Source: Nocardia aurantia
Lineage (GTDB): Bacteria > Actinomycetota > Actinomycetes > Mycobacteriales > Mycobacteriaceae
DNA: 64,000 nt
Direction of reading: 5' to 3'
Assembly (NCBI RefSeq): GCF_009604425.1
Contig: NZ_WEGI01000020.1
Coordinates: forward strand, 39,624-103,623
Positions 50,677-59,209 of this stretch are shown piece by piece (within the stretch, counting starts at the first letter, position 1; each line of letters opens with the position of its first letter). Under the pieces are notes generated by a model. That model did no database searches and was not told the DNA's origin. It saw only the letters and a list, made by a program, of their open reading frames with translations. Both the position numbers and the translations under genes were made by a program.

Positions 50677-51001
50677 CGCTGCTCCTTCTCGTGTCCGGCG
50701 GGGTTCCGGTCGAAGTTACCCCGCATCGTTGCCAAGAACAATAACGTGTTCTAGTTTGTGGGATGGGCCGGATCCGTGGCGGCGACGATCGCCGGCGGGG
50801 CGGGGCGACGAGGGAGCAGCGCGCCACCACCCTGCTCACGTTGTGGCTGCTGCGGCGGTTGCCGGTGCGCTGAGCGGCGTGGGGATGAAACCGACTGGAC
50901 GGCAGTGGTATTCATCGCCCGTCTCGGGTGGAGCGAATTCGGTCGACTGAACGCAGAGCGCGGTTCACCTGCCCGCAATCCCCGGCTGGGACCCTTGGGC
51001 G
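50677..51001. other. Divergent promoter region between echA19 and the arsC-like gene
   Basis: A 325-base gap with a KstR-like site at 50740-50753 (see separate entry) and GC-rich DNA beyond it. An 86-codon frame inside has Cys/Arg-rich translation and no start signal; I do not accept it as a gene. Confidence 0.45.
50740..50753. promoter_or_regulatory. Near-match KstR box upstream of echA19
   Basis: AATAACGTGTTCTA matches TNNAACNNGTTNNA except for its first base. The half-site GTGTTCT also occurs in the 41.75-kb site. It lies 64 bases before echA19. Confidence 0.5.
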
Positions 51002-51694
51002 GTGTCTCAGCCCGGTGACCGGAAGCGGGTCGGATACGCACTGCTGACGCCGACCTACCGACTTCTGGAGCTCGACCACCCGACGGCGCTGTCCCGCGCC
51101 GAGATTCGACTGCGCGCGGAATTCGCGACCGTGTTCGACCGTGATTCCGTGCGCCGGATTCTGCACGATTCCTACGACTGTTTCGTCGCGCAGGCGAGCG
51201 TGACCCTCTACCTGCCCGTGCTGGCCGAGCGGTTCGCCCGGCAACGGCTGCTGGCCCAGGCGAAAGCCGAAGGGCGCGTGGCGTCGTCGAAGCCGGTCGT
51301 GCTGTTCCTGTGCACGCACAACGCGGGTCGTTCCCAGATGGCGCTCGGGTACTTCCTGAAGTTGGCGCGTGGCCGGGCCATCGGCTGGTCCGGCGGGACC
51401 GAACCGAGCCGATGGCTCAATCCGGCGGTGGTCGGCGCGATGGCGGAGGTCGGCATCGACATCACCGACGAATATCCGAAGCCGTGGACCGACGAGATCG
51501 TCCGGGCCGCCGACATCATCATCACCCTCGGCTGCGGCGACATCTGCCCGCAGCTGCCGGACACCTACTACGAGGACTGGATCGTCGACGATCCGGCGGG
51601 CCTGTCGCTGGCGCAGGTGCGGCCGATCCGCGACGATCTGCGCCGCCGGGTCGTGCGGATGCTCTCCGATCTGCACATACCGGTGGCGAGCTGA
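51002..51694 (+). CDS. ArsC-type low-molecular-weight phosphatase with N-terminal helical domain
   Basis: A 230-residue two-domain protein. Residues 1-90 form a helical bundle (DHPTALSRAEIRLRAEFATV, DRDSVRRILHDSYD) like the 'three-helix bundle dimerisation' domain seen in actinobacteria. The rest is an LMWP/arsenate reductase with P-loop FLCTHNAGRSQMALGY (Cys-x5-Arg) near residue 103 and a Cys pair in GCGDICPQLP for resolution. It could reduce arsenate with thioredoxin or mycothiol. No arsR, acr3 or arsB is adjacent, so a non-arsenic phosphatase role is possible. Confidence 0.8.
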   Translation: MSQPGDRKRVGYALLTPTYRLLELDHPTALSRAEIRLRAEFATVFDRDSVRRILHDSYDCFVAQASVTLYLPVLAERFARQRLLAQAKAEGRVASSKPVVLFLCTHNAGRSQMALGYFLKLARGRAIGWSGGTEPSRWLNPAVVGAMAEVGIDITDEYPKPWTDEIVRAADIIITLGCGDICPQLPDTYYEDWIVDDPAGLSLAQVRPIRDDLRRRVVRMLSDLHIPVAS

Positions 51695-51739
51695 ACCGGC
51701 TCCTCAGGCGCGGTGGGGCACCGAGCGGGAGGCGACGAG

Positions 51740-52540
51740 CTAACGCCCCGTGAACTTCGGCGGCCGGCGCTCCAGGAACGCGGTGATGCCCTCGCGCATG
51801 TCGTGGGTGGTGAACACGATGTGCTGGGCCCGTGCCTCGTCCTCGAGCGACTGTGCGAACGAGATCGAGTCGCTGCCGTCGAGTGACCGTTTGATCAGGC
51901 TCAGCGCGGTGGTGGGTCCGGTGGCCAGGCGGTTCGCCCAATCGCGGGCCACCTTCGGCAACTCGTCGGCGGGAACCACCTCGTTGATCAGTCCCCACTC
52001 CAGCGCACGGTCCGCGCCGAATTCGTCACCCAGCATGGCGATCTGCTTGGCCCGGCGCTGGCCCACCTGACGCGGCAGGGACCAGGAGGTGCCGCCGTCG
52101 AGGGCGAGTCCGCGCTTGACGAACACCTCGCAGAACCGGGCTCGATCGCTGGCGAGGACGAGATCGCAGGCCAGCACCAGGCCCAGCGCCACCCCGAACG
52201 CGACACCGTCGACGGCGGCGAGGGTCGGCTTCGGCAGCCGGTGCAGGCGGTCGACGATCTCCCCGACCGCGCGCATCTCGAACAGGATCGACTGCTGCTC
52301 ACCGCCGGTGAGCCCGCGACCGCCACCGGAGTTCATGCTGCCGGACAGATCCGCGCCGGCCGAGAAGTTACCGCCGGCGCCGGTGAGCAGCAGCGCCCGA
52401 TCACCCGGATCGTCGGTCACCTCGATCAGGGTGCGGCGCAGGATGTCCCAGTCCTCCGCGCCCAGCGCGTTCTTCTTCGCGGGACGGTCGAAGATGACGG
52501 TCACCAGGCCGTCGGCCCGTTCGACGCGTGTCGATGACAT
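51740..52540 (-). CDS. Enoyl-CoA hydratase/isomerase-family protein
   Basis: A 266-residue crotonase-fold protein. VTVIFDRPAKKNALGAEDWD, LTGAGGNFSAGADLSGSM near residue 55 and VDGVAFGVALGLVLACDLVL near residue 113 form the CoA site and oxyanion hole. The second acidic position reads FVKRGLALDGGTSW, which has Asp in place of the usual Glu and may favour isomerase or other chemistry. It lies 36 bases downstream of an acyl-CoA synthetase gene on the same strand, so both act in the same CoA pathway. Confidence 0.87.
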   Translation of the reverse strand: MSSTRVERADGLVTVIFDRPAKKNALGAEDWDILRRTLIEVTDDPGDRALLLTGAGGNFSAGADLSGSMNSGGGRGLTGGEQQSILFEMRAVGEIVDRLHRLPKPTLAAVDGVAFGVALGLVLACDLVLASDRARFCEVFVKRGLALDGGTSWSLPRQVGQRRAKQIAMLGDEFGADRALEWGLINEVVPADELPKVARDWANRLATGPTTALSLIKRSLDGSDSISFAQSLEDEARAQHIVFTTHDMREGITAFLERRPPKFTGR

Positions 52541-52576
52541 GGAAGCTCCTTCGGGACACCTGTTCTCGGGTGTCGA

Positions 52577-54298
52577 TCACGGTGCGGCGGGTGCGTCGAA
52601 CAAGCGGAGCAGCGCGGGCCGATCGAGTTTGCCGCTGGACATCAGGGGTACGCCGGCGGGCGGGACGGTGCACCACCGCCGCGGAATCTTGTAGGCGGAC
52701 AACCGTTCCCGCAATGCCTCGCGCAGCGCCGTGGTGTCCACGGATCGTCCGGCGGGGACGACCAGCACGGCCGCCACCACCGCACCGCGCTCCGGATCCG
52801 GCACGCCGAGGACGTGCGCCACGGTGCCGCCGGTCACCGCGGCAATCGCCTTCTCCACCTCGGCGGGGGATACATCGGCGCCCGCGGTCTTGATCATCGA
52901 GCTGCGGCGGCCCGCGTAGTAGAGGTAGCCGTCGGCGTCGGCGCGCATCAGATCGCCGGTGTGGAACCAGCCGTCCGGATCGAAGCAGTCCTCCCGGCTA
53001 CGCCGATGATAGCCCTGCATCAGATACGGTCCGCGCAGGTACAACTCGCCGAGTTCACCGACCGCGACATCGGCGCCGGTCTCGGGATCGACCAGGCGGG
53101 TATCGAATCCGGGGGCCGGTCGGCCGAAGGAACCACGCCGATGCTCCGGCTGATCGGTCTCGTCGGGGTCGATCAGGGCGACGCTGCCCGCCTCGGTCAG
53201 CCCCAGCATCGCGTGCCGCAGTTCCGGATCGCGGGGACGCAGCTCGGGCGGCATGATCGGGTACAGGTTTCCGCGCCGCATCGAGGACAGATCCCGCCCC
53301 GGGAAGCTGGGGTGCAGCGCCAGATGGGCGATGCCGGCGGCGAATCCGTTGGTCATCGTGGGCCTTTCGGCCTCCAGCAGATCGAGGGTGTCCGCCGCGT
53401 CGGTGGCGTTCGAGCAGATCAGGGTCGCACCCGCCACGAGGGTGGCGAGCAGGCCGAAGGCGAATCCGCCGATCCAGAAGAACGGCGAGTTGCAGAACAG
53501 CCGATCCCGTTCGGTCAGACCGCGGATGGCGTCGAGGTTGCGCTGATGACCGAGCAGGGCGCCGTGGCTGTGTATCACTCCCTTCGGCGCCGCGGTGGAT
53601 CCGGAGGTGTAGACGATCGCCAGCGGATCCGATTCGCGCACATCGGCTTCCAGCGCGGCGAGCAGTTCGGGATCGACGGTGTCGGTCAGCCGGAGCAGCT
53701 CGGCCGTACCCGGCGCGCTCGGTGGCGCGTCCTCGAAGAACACGTGCCGCAATTGCGGTGCGGCGGTGTGGAACAGCGGTTGTGAGCGGGGTGGCAGCGC
53801 CGCGTCGAGCACCTCGGTCAGCCGCTGGACGTAGTCGTGGCCGCGATAGCCGGCCGCCGCCAGCAGCACGCGAACATCGCTGTGCACCAGTTGTTCTCGT
53901 AGTTCGGTCGCCGTAGCGAAGGTGGAGAACGGAATCACGACCGCGCCGATCCGCGCGGCGGCCAGCATGCCGATCAGGAATTGCGGGCCGTTGGGGTGGA
54001 GCAGTCCGACATGCGTACCCTTGCCCACTCCCAGCGCGATCAGGCCGCGGGCCAGCAGCGCCGAACGATGTTCGGCCCCGGCGTAAGTCAGTCGATCGTC
54101 GTCGCAGATCAGTAGTGGATGGTCGCCTCGGGCGCGGACCTGCCGCCGCAGAACGCCGGCGATCGTATCGAATCGCGGCTCCGCGGCCGATGTGTCCGCG
54201 ACTGCCGCGGGTATGTTCGCCGCTGCCGCGGGTATGGGTGCCGTGCGGTTCGGCCCGCCGGGGTCCGGTACCGCCCCGGCATCCTCGCTCATCGGCAT
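52577..54298 (-). CDS. AMP-dependent acyl-CoA synthetase
   Basis: A 573-residue carboxylate-CoA ligase with the ANL motifs: YTSGSTAAPKGVIHSHG near residue 217, AMLGLTEAGS as the A5 region, DGWFHTGDLMRADADGYLYY and the catalytic Lys in SSGKLDRPALLR near the end. An Ala/Pro-rich extension covers residues 1-40. ATG 54298 is favoured because GGAGG lies 8 bases upstream; ATG 54304 and 54292 are alternatives. It is divergent from nothing but faces the TetR gene's 3' side, with a TetR-type palindrome 51 bases before its start. Confidence 0.86.
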   Translation of the reverse strand: MPMSEDAGAVPDPGGPNRTAPIPAAAANIPAAVADTSAAEPRFDTIAGVLRRQVRARGDHPLLICDDDRLTYAGAEHRSALLARGLIALGVGKGTHVGLLHPNGPQFLIGMLAAARIGAVVIPFSTFATATELREQLVHSDVRVLLAAAGYRGHDYVQRLTEVLDAALPPRSQPLFHTAAPQLRHVFFEDAPPSAPGTAELLRLTDTVDPELLAALEADVRESDPLAIVYTSGSTAAPKGVIHSHGALLGHQRNLDAIRGLTERDRLFCNSPFFWIGGFAFGLLATLVAGATLICSNATDAADTLDLLEAERPTMTNGFAAGIAHLALHPSFPGRDLSSMRRGNLYPIMPPELRPRDPELRHAMLGLTEAGSVALIDPDETDQPEHRRGSFGRPAPGFDTRLVDPETGADVAVGELGELYLRGPYLMQGYHRRSREDCFDPDGWFHTGDLMRADADGYLYYAGRRSSMIKTAGADVSPAEVEKAIAAVTGGTVAHVLGVPDPERGAVVAAVLVVPAGRSVDTTALREALRERLSAYKIPRRWCTVPPAGVPLMSSGKLDRPALLRLFDAPAAP

Positions 54299-54348
54299 CG
54301 CCATTACCTCCGCCGCCGGCCCGCGGACGGGCTCGCCCGCGCACCGAG

Positions 54349-54369
54349 CGATTACTGTCGGATATACAG
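54349..54369. promoter_or_regulatory. Inverted repeat TTACTGT-N7-ACAGTAA before the acyl-CoA synthetase
   Basis: Perfect 7-bp arms separated by 7 bases lie between the tetR stop and the synthetase start. TACTGTAT on its minus strand is repeated in the amidohydrolase promoter at 55.37 kb, making it the likely operator of the TetR protein encoded between them. Confidence 0.6.
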
Positions 54370-54408
54370 TAAACGATACCGGCGCGCTCGGTGCGGCGGA
54401 AGTCCCCG

Positions 54409-55164
54409 CTACCGGCCCGCGGTCGAGCGGCTCCGGCGCGCAGGCGCTTTCGCGGCCGTGGGTGGCGGCGCCACGAGGCCGGCGGCATGGTCGAGGATGC
54501 AGGTCAGGCCATATTCGAAGTTGCGCTCGTCCGGAGCGCCGAACCGGTGGCCGCGGGCGGTGGCCTCGGCGAACAGCGGCGCGGTATCGGGTGCTGCGAC
54601 CATGTTCTCGTAATACGCGCCCGCGTCTGCCTCGGTCGCCTCCTGGCGCTTCTGGTACAGCCGCTCGAGTACGACCGAACCCCGGACGTGCAGTTCCACC
54701 GCCGAGTAGGTGTCGAAGGCGTCCTCCAGGGACAGGCCCGCCTCCACCAGATTGGCGACGGCCTGTTCGGTCTGCCGCACGCCCAGGCGGGCCGCCTTCG
54801 GGCTCAGGGCCGCCCCGATCAGGATCAGGTCGCACAGAATCGGGTTGCCCAGGAAGGTGTCCCGCATCGTCCGGGCGTGCGCGGCCAGCGACTCGCGCCA
54901 GTCGTCGGCCGCCACGAACGGGGTGTCGAAGGCGTACTGCCGCAACGCGCGATCGGCCATCGCGGTCAGCAGGTCGTCCTTCTTCCGGAAATACCAGTAG
55001 ATGCTGGTGACGCCGACGCCGAGATGTTTGCCCAGCAACGGCATACTCATGTTGTCGATCGAGATCTGTTCCGCCAGTTCGAACGCGCCGTCGATGATGT
55101 CCTCGGGATTCAGCGATCCGCGCTCGCGTCGCTGCCCCTTGACGGGGGTGCCTCGCTTCGTCAT
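54409..55164 (-). CDS. TetR-family regulator of the acyl-CoA synthetase/amidohydrolase cluster
   Basis: A 251-residue regulator with a basic N-terminus (KRGTPVKGQRRERG), the HTH SMPLLGKHLGVGVTSIYWYF near residue 40 and a C-terminal TetR_C-like helical domain (GLTCILDHAAGLVAPP). Another basic tail follows. It sits between the outward-facing synthetase and amidohydrolase genes, whose promoters share a sequence motif, so it probably coordinates both. The inducing molecule may be the pathway's substrate CoA ester. Confidence 0.87.
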   Translation of the reverse strand: MTKRGTPVKGQRRERGSLNPEDIIDGAFELAEQISIDNMSMPLLGKHLGVGVTSIYWYFRKKDDLLTAMADRALRQYAFDTPFVAADDWRESLAAHARTMRDTFLGNPILCDLILIGAALSPKAARLGVRQTEQAVANLVEAGLSLEDAFDTYSAVELHVRGSVVLERLYQKRQEATEADAGAYYENMVAAPDTAPLFAEATARGHRFGAPDERNFEYGLTCILDHAAGLVAPPPTAAKAPARRSRSTAGR

Positions 55165-55464
55165 TGCTGAACTAGTCCTTCGCGCAGTATCGGGGGTGGG
55201 TGGACCGGCTTCGTGCCCACCGGCGGACAGTGGCAGTGGAATGCGGCACGGTAAGTCTTACCGATGGTCATCCTATCCTCCCTGTTTGCCGAAGATGTGC
55301 GCGCCGGGGTCGGCGCGGTGGCGGCGATCCCGTGGGACCGGACCTTGTGAAAGAATTATAGATAGGCATACAGTATGTTTATCCACAAGGCTCGCGGCCC
55401 GTCTCGGCGCGGCGAAACCGTCAGCGGCGGTGGCGCTTCGGCCGGAGGCGATGGAAGGACGCTG
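55165..55464. promoter_or_regulatory. Promoter region of tetR and the amidohydrolase operon
   Basis: The gap contains CATACAGTATG (55367-55377), an inverted repeat with the TACTGTAT motif of the 54.35-kb site, in an AT-rich block (AGAATTATAGATAGGCATAC). A TTG-initiated extension of the amidohydrolase frame through this block is rejected because the ATG at 55465 has a better ribosome-binding site (GGAAGGAC). Confidence 0.5.
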
Positions 55465-56691
55465 ATGACCGACCACGACGCGCGGCCCGACTACCGGCCG
55501 ATCGATCTGGACAATCACTATTACGAACCGCTGGATGCGTTCACCCGCCATCTGGACAAGGCCTTCCGGCGGCGCGGGGTCCGGATGGTCAACGACGGGA
55601 AGCACTACACCGCCGTCATCGGTGACCGGGTGAACCGGTTCATCCCCAACCCGACGTTCGATCCGATCATCGTGCCCGGCTGTCTGGATCTGCTGTTCCG
55701 CGGCCAGGTTCCGGACGGGGTCGATCGGTCGGCGCTGATGCGGGTCGAGCAGCTGGAACTGCGGCCGGAATATCGCGAACGGGACGCGCGGGTGGCGGTG
55801 GTCGAACAACAGGGACTGGCCACCGCGGTGATGTTCCCGACCTTCGGCTGCGGGGTGGAACAGGCGCTGCGCGAGGACATTCCGGCGACCATGGCGTCGC
55901 TGCACGCCTTCAACCGCTGGCTGGACGAGGACTGGGGATTCGACCGTCCGGACCACCGGATCCTGGCCGCGCCGATGATCTCGCTGGCCGATCCGGCGGC
56001 CGCCGTCGCCGAGGTCGAGGACGTGCTGGCCCGCGGCGCCCGCTTGGTGCACCTGCGGCCCGCGCCGGTGCCCGGTGCGACCGGGCCGCGTTCGCTGGGA
56101 CATCGCGCGCACGATCCGGTGTGGGCGCGGCTGGCCGAGGCCGGCGTTCCGGTGGCATTCCATCTGGGCGACAGCGGATATCTGCGGGTCGCGGCCATGT
56201 GGGGCGGCAAGGACACCTTCGAGCCGTTCGGTCCGGGCGATCCGCTGGACAAGATCCTGGTCGACGATCGCGCCATCCACGACACGATGGCGTCGCTGAT
56301 CGTGCACGGTGTGTTCGACCGGCATCCCGCGCTGCGGGTGGCCAGCATCGAGAACGGGTCGGAGTGGGTGCACCGGCTGGCCAAGCGGCTGCACAAGCTC
56401 GCCAACCAGACGCCGCGCTCGTTCCCGAACGATCCGGTCGAGGCGCTGCGCGAACATGTTTGGGTCGCACCGTATTACGAGGAGGATCTGGTCCGGCTGG
56501 CCGCGGCGATCGGGGTCGAGCGCATCCTGTTCGGGTCGGACTGGCCGCACGGCGAGGGCCTGGCGCGGCCGCTGTCGTTCGTCGACGAGCTGACCGCGTT
56601 CGGACCGAACGAAATCCGGAAGATCATGCGCGACAACGCCGTCGAATTCCTCGGCCTGCCCGTCCCGGCCGCGGCCGCCGCGAACGGATGA
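55465..56691 (+). CDS. Amidohydrolase_2-family metal-dependent hydrolase
   Basis: A 408-residue TIM-barrel hydrolase or decarboxylase of the ACMSD-like group. The metal motif is DLDNHYYEPLDAF near residue 14. HLGDSGYLRV contributes a metal His, and FGSDWPHGEG near residue 360 supplies the catalytic Asp and His. It begins a plus-strand operon with an acyl-CoA synthetase, a second amidohydrolase and two acyl-CoA dehydrogenases. The conserved Asp/His set implies an active enzyme; a decarboxylase or ring-opening hydrolase role is inferred. Confidence 0.83.
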   Translation: MTDHDARPDYRPIDLDNHYYEPLDAFTRHLDKAFRRRGVRMVNDGKHYTAVIGDRVNRFIPNPTFDPIIVPGCLDLLFRGQVPDGVDRSALMRVEQLELRPEYRERDARVAVVEQQGLATAVMFPTFGCGVEQALREDIPATMASLHAFNRWLDEDWGFDRPDHRILAAPMISLADPAAAVAEVEDVLARGARLVHLRPAPVPGATGPRSLGHRAHDPVWARLAEAGVPVAFHLGDSGYLRVAAMWGGKDTFEPFGPGDPLDKILVDDRAIHDTMASLIVHGVFDRHPALRVASIENGSEWVHRLAKRLHKLANQTPRSFPNDPVEALREHVWVAPYYEEDLVRLAAAIGVERILFGSDWPHGEGLARPLSFVDELTAFGPNEIRKIMRDNAVEFLGLPVPAAAAANG

Positions 56692-56697
56692 GCCGCG

Positions 56698-58353
56698 ATG
56701 CCCGAATGGACACTCGGCGCGGTGCTCGACGCCGTGGCCGCGGCGGTGCCGGACCGGCTCATGACCGTGTGCGGCGCCCGGCGGACCACCTTCGCCGCGG
56801 CGGCCGCCGGCACTCGCGCGTTCGCGAACTTCTTGGCAGATCGGGGTTTCGGCGCACACACGCCGCGGGCACGCCTGGCGCGCTGGGAATGCGGGCAGGA
56901 CCGGATCGCGCTGCTGATGCGCAACGACCGCTATCCCGAGGCGTTGATCGGATGCCTGAAGGCACGGGTGATCCCGGTCAACGTCAACCATCACTACACC
57001 CTCGAGGAGATCCGCGACCTGCTCGCCTACGTCCGGCCGCGCGGGGTGGTCTACCACCGGAGTTTCGGACCGGCCGTGGCCGAGGCGCTCGGCCCCGGCG
57101 GCGCCGAACTGCTGGTCTCGGTCGAGGACGGCGGCGCCACAGCGGATCTGCCCGGCGCGGTGTCCTTCGACGCGGCCGTCGAGTCCGGTGATCCCGGGCG
57201 GGTGCCGGAGACCTCGCCGGACGACCTGATCATGATGTGCACCGGCGGCACCACCGGCCGGCCGAAGGGCGTGCTGTGGCGGCAGGGCGATATGTACGTG
57301 GCCGCCATGGGCGGCGCCGACCACCCGAATACCGAAGCGCTGCACGAGATCGCGCGCCGCGGCGGGCAGACCTGGTTCGCGGTGTCGCCGCTGCTGCACG
57401 CGGCCGGGGTCTGGACCGTGCTGGCCGGCGCGCTGAACGGGCACACCGTCGTGCTGTACGACGACCGCGAGCCCTTCGACGCGCATCGCACCTGGGAAAT
57501 CGCCGCGCGGGAACGGGTTCGGATGCTGACCATCGTCGGTGACGCCTACGCCGGTCCGCTGGCCGAACAGCTGCGCCGGGCCGAATACGACCTGTCGGCC
57601 CTGCGGTCGATCGGAACCGGTGGCGCCGCAACGCATTCCCGCCATCGCGACGCGCTGTTCGAACGGCTGCCGGGGGTCGCCATCGTGGACGGGTACGGCT
57701 CGTCGGAGACCGGTGGGATGGGATACGGCAACAGCCGCGACGACGCTCGCGTGGAGACCTTCGCGCTGATGCCCGGCGGCGCGGCCGTCTCCGCGGACCG
57801 CCGCCGATTCCTGCGGCCGGGCGACACCGAGACCGGCTGGGCGGCGCGCACCGGACGAGTTCCGTTGGGCTACTTCGACGATCGCGCCGCCACCGAATCG
57901 ACCTTCCCGGTGATCGACGGCGTCCGGGTCGCGATACCCGGCGACCGCGCGACGCTCGACCCCGACGGCAACCTCCGGCTGATCGGCCGGGATTCGCTGG
58001 TGGTCAACACCGGTGGCGAGAAGGTCTTCGTCGAGGAGGTGGAGACGGTGCTGCGGGCCCAGGACGGGGTGGCCGACGCCCTCGTGGTCGGCCGCGCGAG
58101 CCCGCGCTGGGGCCAGGAGGTGGTGGCGCTGGTACACGCGCGGCCGGCCGCGGGGCTCACCGGCGAGGCGTTGCGAGCGGCGTGCCGCGTCCGGCTGGCG
58201 GGATACAAGGTGCCGAAGGCGGTGCTGTTCGTGGACGGGATCCGGCGGCTCGGCAACGGAAAACCGGATTACCGCTGGGCGCTGGCCCGGGCGGCGGACG
58301 CGGTGTCCCTCGGGGATCCGGCGGACATGGTGAACGGGACGGAGCGACGATGA
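56698..58353 (+). CDS. Acyl-CoA synthetase, FadD19-like subgroup
   Basis: A 551-residue AMP-forming ligase. CTGGTTGRPKGVLWRQGDMY is the P-loop near residue 182, DGYGSSETGGMGYG the A5 region and GRDSLVVNTGGEKVFVEEVE the A8 hinge. NGKPDYRWAL carries the catalytic Lys near the end. The WRQGDMY and NVNHHYTLEEIRDLL patterns resemble the 40-kb synthetase and FadD19. It starts 6 bases after the amidohydrolase, and its stop overlaps the second amidohydrolase start as ATGA. Confidence 0.88.
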   Translation: MPEWTLGAVLDAVAAAVPDRLMTVCGARRTTFAAAAAGTRAFANFLADRGFGAHTPRARLARWECGQDRIALLMRNDRYPEALIGCLKARVIPVNVNHHYTLEEIRDLLAYVRPRGVVYHRSFGPAVAEALGPGGAELLVSVEDGGATADLPGAVSFDAAVESGDPGRVPETSPDDLIMMCTGGTTGRPKGVLWRQGDMYVAAMGGADHPNTEALHEIARRGGQTWFAVSPLLHAAGVWTVLAGALNGHTVVLYDDREPFDAHRTWEIAARERVRMLTIVGDAYAGPLAEQLRRAEYDLSALRSIGTGGAATHSRHRDALFERLPGVAIVDGYGSSETGGMGYGNSRDDARVETFALMPGGAAVSADRRRFLRPGDTETGWAARTGRVPLGYFDDRAATESTFPVIDGVRVAIPGDRATLDPDGNLRLIGRDSLVVNTGGEKVFVEEVETVLRAQDGVADALVVGRASPRWGQEVVALVHARPAAGLTGEALRAACRVRLAGYKVPKAVLFVDGIRRLGNGKPDYRWALARAADAVSLGDPADMVNGTERR

Positions 58354-59186
58354 CCGCGGCGATCGATTGTCTGGTCAATGTGCATTTCGGTGAGACCGAG
58401 AAGCAGCCGGGTTGGATGCTGAAGGTGCGCGACGACTACTTCAAGGGACCGTCGTCGATGTACGACCAGGTCGAGCTGAGCGCACTGCTCGACGAGATGG
58501 ACGAAACGGGGGTCCGCAAGGCGATTCTGCTCGACTCGCTGTCGAAGCCGTCGGTCACCGCGCGGAAATTCGCGACGGCGCGGCCGGATCGGTTCACTCT
58601 CGGCATGGGCGGGCTGGATCTGTTGCGCCCCATGCCGACACTGCGCACACTCGCCTCGGCCGTCGCCGACCTGCCGGTGTCCTATGCCGTGATGGGACCG
58701 AGTTTCTGGGGCGACGGCCGGTATCCGGCGAGCGACGCCGTCTACTATCCGCTCTACACCAAATGCGCGGAACTCGGTCTGCCGCTGTGCCTCAACACCG
58801 GCATCCCGGGTCCGCCGATTCCCGGCGAGGCCCAGCATCCGATACATCTGGATCGGGTGTGCATCCGATTCCCGGAATTGCGGCTGTGCATGATCCACGG
58901 GGCGGATCCGTGGTGGGACGTCGCCATCCGGTTGATGCTGAAATACCCGAATCTGCGGCTGATGACCTCGGCGTGGTCGCCGAAACGGTTGCCGGAGAGC
59001 CTGTTGCACTACATGCGCACCCGCGGCAAGGACCGGGTGATCTTCGGATCGGACTGGCCGGTGCTGCCGATGCGCCGGGTGATTCCCGAGGCGACGGCGC
59101 TGGATCTGGCCGCCGACGTGCTGGACAACTATCTCCACCACAACGCCGAGAAATTCTTCTTCGCCGAACGGAATTCCGCGGCCTGA
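58350..59186 (+). CDS. Second amidohydrolase_2-family protein
   Basis: A 278-residue relative of the amidohydrolase at 55.5 kb, shorter by about 130 residues. ETGVRKAILLD and IFGSDWPVLPMRR near residue 240 (catalytic Asp) are clear, and MIHGADPWWDVA supplies the His position. The N-terminal metal pair (MTAAIDCLVNVHFGETEK) reads D-x3-N-x-H rather than the usual His-x-His, so the metal site may be reduced or unusual. Translationally coupled to the synthetase. Confidence 0.8.
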   Translation: MTAAIDCLVNVHFGETEKQPGWMLKVRDDYFKGPSSMYDQVELSALLDEMDETGVRKAILLDSLSKPSVTARKFATARPDRFTLGMGGLDLLRPMPTLRTLASAVADLPVSYAVMGPSFWGDGRYPASDAVYYPLYTKCAELGLPLCLNTGIPGPPIPGEAQHPIHLDRVCIRFPELRLCMIHGADPWWDVAIRLMLKYPNLRLMTSAWSPKRLPESLLHYMRTRGKDRVIFGSDWPVLPMRRVIPEATALDLAADVLDNYLHHNAEKFFFAERNSAA

Positions 59187-59209
59187 CCGCCGGGGGACGA
59201 GGACACATC

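Noticed and set aside
50758..51018. An 86-codon frame before the arsC-like gene
   Set aside because: Cys/Arg-rich, no ribosome-binding site, and it overlaps the chosen arsC start.
55273..58137. A 954-codon minus-strand frame over the amidohydrolase and synthetase
   Set aside because: Composition is His/Arg/Gln/Pro rich, with no start signal, and it is antisense to two recognisable enzymes.
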